In this document: positions 61,330-64,000 of the stretch, piece after piece | Layout: every line of letters starts with the position of its first letter | Numbering within the stretch: the first letter of the stretch is position 1 | Source: Balanoglossus misakiensis | Lineage: Eukaryota; Hemichordata | NCBI GenBank assembly: GCA_040954595.2 | Contig: CM082598.2 | Span: 7,006,001 to 7,070,000, forward strand | DNA length: 64,000 nt | Direction: 5' to 3' | Notes under the pieces: generated by a model | The model's input: the letters and a program-made list of their open reading frames with translations, nothing else | Told to the model about the DNA's origin: nothing | The model's database searches: none | Made by a program: the position numbers and the translations under genes

Positions 61330-61932
61330 TTAGCTCACCGGGCACATGTGCAGAAAAGGCACAGGATGCTCCCCCTCGCCTGAAACTGTGACCTGAATGG
61401 GAGGGGGGAAACCCTGCTTGTTGAAGAAGTTAGAAGTGAAAGTGCTGTGGGTCAAGGTGACAATACCCCTTGTGCTGGGCACTAGGAAGGCAGGCGAAGT
61501 GGGAGTCGCTGCGAGGAAACTGCACATGTGTCTCAAGGCAGAAACAAGACACAACGGTGAATCTGGTAAACTAGCTATGGGTATAGTAAGTACACTTTCA
61601 TGTTGCTGAATAGTTTCGGACCATGTAATGCCAACAACAACACCCGTAGTTCTGAAGTGGAAATTTTGGCGTGCCAGGTGAATGCTGGGATCGAAGGCTG
61701 CCACACTGGGAGGGACAAGATTTGATTTTCTTAAAAAGTGAAAGGCAGTGAGGAAGGCTGCCCAGAGTGTGACGTGGAGAGGGTTGTGCAAATTGAGTAA
61801 CCAGATGGCCAGCAGAATGACTGGTGTGATGGCGAGCTTTTGCTTTGGTAATTGGGGGTGACTGCGGCCAATACTGCGAAGCAGTAAATTGGTAGTGTAA
61901 CGGCCTTGTTGATCCATTGAATTTGTATACAT
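61330..61932 (-). pseudogene. Tyrosine recombinase fragment (second YR element)
   Basis: The 200-codon frame matches the core of Ngaro/DIRS-type recombinases: LPKQKLAITPVILL (29-41), LHVTLWAAFLTAFHFLRKSN (52-71) with catalytic Arg68, and PLCLVSALRHM further on. The position of the catalytic Lys in the WSKT-type motif is Glu106 (GITWSETIQ). The frame ends before the HxxR, Trp and Tyr motifs, after an unrelated-looking tail. The N-terminus is cut near the LTR at 61924, so the first few residues may be LTR sequence. It is therefore inactive: truncated at both ends and lacking the catalytic Lys. Confidence 0.75.
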
Positions 61933-62105
61933 GTATATCTGTATGTATGTTATACCTGTATCTTATAGTAATTAGTTATTCAATTATTCATATGACGTAA
62001 TAGTACTTACCTTCAATTGGTTGATCTTAATTATATGCAAACCACCTGGAAGTTTCATTTGACCAATGAACACAAGCTAATCTGGCACTATGATGTAATT
62101 GCTGA

Positions 62106-62139
62106 TATAAAAGGACATGGTGCATAAAATTGGTCAGTT
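62106..62139 (+). promoter_or_regulatory. LTR promoter: TATA box plus initiator
   Basis: TATAAAA at 62106-62112 and TCAGTT at 62134-62139, with the initiator A about 30 bp downstream of the TATA start, the usual spacing. Marks the probable U3/R border. Confidence 0.65.
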
Positions 62140-62201
62140 CACCTCTGTAGCCAGACCGGCCACACACGTTGGAACTGACATGTATTTGTTCCATTTCAGT
62201 T

Positions 62202-62207
62202 ATTAAA
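62202..62207 (+). terminator. Polyadenylation signal in the LTR
   Basis: ATTAAA, the common variant signal, about 65 bp downstream of the predicted start site, in the position expected for the R region. Confidence 0.5.
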
Positions 62208-62284
62208 TGTAAGGCCTATGTCTTTGTTACCCGTAACCTGTTTGGTGTGAATATGTTGGAATGAACGGCGACAACCGTGACAAA

Positions 62285-62303
62285 TGGCGTAGTCGGCAGG
62301 ATT
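62285..62303 (+). other. Primer-binding site, tRNA-Ser
   Basis: TGGCGTAGTCGGCAGGATT is the exact reverse complement of the 3' end (with CCA) of animal tRNA-Ser(AGA-type), as recalled from known tRNA sequences. It would prime minus-strand DNA synthesis. Confidence 0.85.
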
Positions 62304-63369
62304 TGGCAATTCCTACGCAAGTTCTTTTTTCGGGACGGAGAGGATGATACTGACAAGTGCCATGTTTTAACTGGTCAGAAGTGTCTGGACAACGGACAAC
62401 GCCCAACCAGGTGTGTCTTTCGCTGAGCTGGACGTCCTTGGGGAGCCACCCGGACTGCAGACAGACGGGAGCCAGGTCCAAGCGTCAACGGCGAGGAAAA
62501 TTCTCTGCAGAGTGCCAAGTGGTGAAGTCGCTGAACTGTTACCGGCCGGAACTGTTTAGTGTGAAGTGTTCATCGCGGTATACAAGGTATTGTGTGTCCA
62601 GAACTTGACAGTGTTATTCCGTGCGAACTATAGACAGTGCGCATAAATTCCGTCCGTGGCGCATAGTTTCCATCTGTGATAACTTCGGACTTGAACTTGT
62701 GGACTGGGTATTTTATTGCCAACGAACTTTCTGGTTATTCGCCGTAGAACCTGGTGTAACGTAATGTTTGTAAATTTTTCTTAGAAATTTCAATATTGTC
62801 TATATAATGCAATGTGGTCAAAGTAGTTTTGACTTTGATTTAATTGTTGAAGTGGGCTCCATGTGGATATAAACCCCTGTTTTGTTGCCTTTAGTCTGCT
62901 TTAAACGAAAAAAAATATATATATAAATTTTATTTTCTTTCAACAGTATATTTTGGTTAAGTGCTGAAGTATAATTTTCTTTGTAAATTTCAGTTCATTA
63001 TTTTCCAAACGACGTGGAAAAAAAAATTTTCAGCACTTGTTAAAAAAAAAAAAAATATTAAGTTATAAGTTAAATATTGTATATTGACTTGAGTTAGTTT
63101 ATTATTGTATTAGTTATTTAGTTGTTTCATTATTATTGAGACTGTCCATGAATGGTCGTATTCATCCAAATCATACATTAGTCTCTATAGAACCTTTGGC
63201 AGTGTCTGTAAGCTATTCTATGCTTATTTCATTCCCTGTTAACGTATGTGCTATGCCAGTAGATACTGATATTATTGTTAAGATTTTCCAGTGAAATAGC
63301 TTGCATTGCATCGTATTTAACGACACGTCAGAGTCCTCCCAAATTGCCTCTCATTTTATGGAAAAAAAA
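62304..63369 (+). other. Long untranslated leader of the LTR element
   Basis: About 1.07 kb without a convincing ORF. The first part is GC-balanced; from about 62770 it is strongly AT-rich with several A-runs (for example at 63020 and 63041). An ATG-containing small ORF at 63275-63544 overlaps the gag start in another frame and is probably not used. Confidence 0.6.
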
Positions 63370-64000
63370 ATGGCTGTGTCCAAAATATCAATTCAAGAGC
63401 GAAGCATTTATGTGCAACACTTGCCTTTTGAATGTACAAAGAAACATTTTAGAGAATTTATCGAGTTACAGCTTGGTTTGGCCCAGGTTGATCAAATTTA
63501 TATTTCTGATAAAGATTCCGCTTTTGTCATATTTGAGAATATAGAATCAGCCACAGCCGCTCTGCCAGTAATACATAAAAGCACTTTTGAAGAAAGCAAA
63601 TTACGGGCAAGTCGTGTGACCACAGCCCGAGGGTTGGAACTGTGGCATTTAATTGAGGAAACCGAACAAAGTACTGGCCTAGATTACAATGAAACCAGTG
63701 ATCCCAAGACATCCAAACCCAAAGCAGATGTACAGGAAATTATTAACATGTTGAGTTTACTGTCTGAAGCAGATAGGAAAGCGGTTGCACAGGCCATATC
63801 ACCTGCTCCACTGAAACCAATCGTATCAACCCCTATGCCACAGCCGATTCCATTTCCAGCATTTCCAGTACCAACTTCAGTTGCAGATTCTTCACCATTT
63901 ATTATGTCTTCACCTGCCCAAGCAGCTGCTGCACAGCCAGCCACAGCCACTACTGCTTTTCACTCGGTGGAATTCCCAAGAATAGTCGTCTTCTCTGGCA
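63370..64000 (+). CDS. Gag with RRM-like N-terminus (PNMA-type), incomplete at window end
   Basis: ATG at 63370 follows an A-run and the frame is open for 210 codons to the window edge. Residues about 11-83 resemble an RNA-recognition motif: SIYVQHLPF (RNP2-like, 12-20) and SAFVIFENIE (RNP1-like, 50-59). A charged linker follows, then a helix near QEIINMLSLLSEADRKAVAQ, then a Pro/Ala/Gln/Ser-rich segment. The last visible residues, EFPRIVVFSG, match the start of the capsid domain in Ty3/Gypsy gags and in the PNMA family, which also carry an RRM-like N-terminal domain. The product would form the element's particle and bind its RNA. Family assignment is by motif only; the zinc knuckle would lie outside the window. 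Confidence 0.7.
   Translation, partial: MAVSKISIQERSIYVQHLPFECTKKHFREFIELQLGLAQVDQIYISDKDSAFVIFENIESATAALPVIHKSTFEESKLRASRVTTARGLELWHLIEETEQSTGLDYNETSDPKTSKPKADVQEIINMLSLLSEADRKAVAQAISPAPLKPIVSTPMPQPIPFPAFPVPTSVADSSPFIMSSPAQAAAAQPATATTAFHSVEFPRIVVFSG

Larger units (their letters stand above)
60564..61923 (-). mobile_element. Remnant of a second tyrosine-recombinase retrotransposon
   Basis: A 118-bp direct repeat occurs at 60564-60681 and 60897-61014 (offset 333), separated by a 215-bp segment. This is the B2-A2-B1 arrangement seen in the element at 46587, and it lies on the 3' side of a minus-strand tyrosine recombinase fragment (61330-61932). The matching A1 copy and the gag and RT parts are missing; the right side is cut by an LTR retrotransposon near 61924. 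The repeat contents differ from the first element, so this is a different family. Confidence 0.7.
61924..62282 (+). repeat. 5' LTR (left edge approximate)
   Basis: The right end is set by the primer-binding site. The left end is placed at TGTATACATG because it gives TGT...ACA ends and lies where the YR homology stops; TGTTGATCC about 15 bp earlier is an alternative. It contains a TATA box, an initiator and a polyadenylation signal in the expected order. Confidence 0.65.
61924..64000 (+). mobile_element. LTR retrotransposon (Ty3/Gypsy-like), 5' part, cut by window end
   Basis: In order: an LTR ending GTGACA at 62282, a 2-nt gap, a 19-nt primer-binding site for tRNA-Ser, a ~1.07-kb leader, and a gag ORF from 63370 that is still open at 64000. 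The element is inserted in the second YR remnant. Pol and the 3' LTR would lie beyond the window, so the superfamily rests on the gag type and general layout only. Confidence 0.8.

Noticed and set aside
62227-62481. 84-codon minus-strand ORF over the LTR end
   Set aside because: It overlaps the LTR U5 region and primer-binding site in antisense and has no recognisable feature.

Overview
The window looks like a repeat-dominated stretch of an invertebrate animal genome (AT-rich, intron-like splice signals, metazoan-type transposons). A marine invertebrate is a reasonable guess, but the species cannot be fixed from this sequence. I see no complete host gene. The only host-like coding material is one exon-like segment present in two copies (3918-4180 and 10530-10798).

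Layout. (1) 1-19.5 kb: a non-coding repeat family, here called R1, carrying the motif GGCGGCCATATTGGA. It is well homogenised at 1-14.5 kb, with alternating 894- and 805-bp units forming a ~1.7-kb dimer, and decayed at 14.5-19.5 kb, where an older ~210-bp periodicity shows. A ~4.65-kb piece of this region, including the exon-like segment, is tandemly duplicated (322-4974 and 4975-11590). Two DNA transposons have landed in it with clean target-site duplications: a 1,887-bp PIF/Harbinger-like element (8060-9946, TAA, with a palindromic MITE nested inside) and a 1,500-bp piggyBac-like element (15111-16610, TTAA, with a broken transposase). (2) 19.6-21 kb: minisatellites. (3) 22.1-57.5 kb: a large satellite array with a 192-bp monomer and several kilobase-scale internal duplications. 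Because 192 is divisible by three, the minus strand carries long artefactual ORFs of up to 764 codons. (4) 46587-53140: a tyrosine-recombinase retrotransposon of the Ngaro type inserted in the satellite on the minus strand. It has split direct repeats, a gag and a pol in one frame separated by a single UGA-CUA, a pol in which reverse transcriptase runs straight into tyrosine recombinase without RNase H, and a gag whose middle is replaced by 2.2 kb of satellite. (5) 57.5-60.6 kb: diverged repeats, no genes seen. (6) 60.56-61.92 kb: remains of a second tyrosine-recombinase element with the same kind of split repeats. (7) 61.9 kb to the end: the 5' part of an LTR retrotransposon (LTR, tRNA-Ser primer-binding site, leader, and a gag starting at 63370 with an RRM-like N-terminus resembling the PNMA type of gag), cut by the window end.

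The strongest 'second look' candidate is the Ngaro-like element: its B1-A2 junction is exactly the junction expected from circularising its ends, the flanking satellite is restored to the base without a target duplication, and its coding capacity is remodelled in frame. All identifications are by eye from motifs and repeat comparison; no database search was run.
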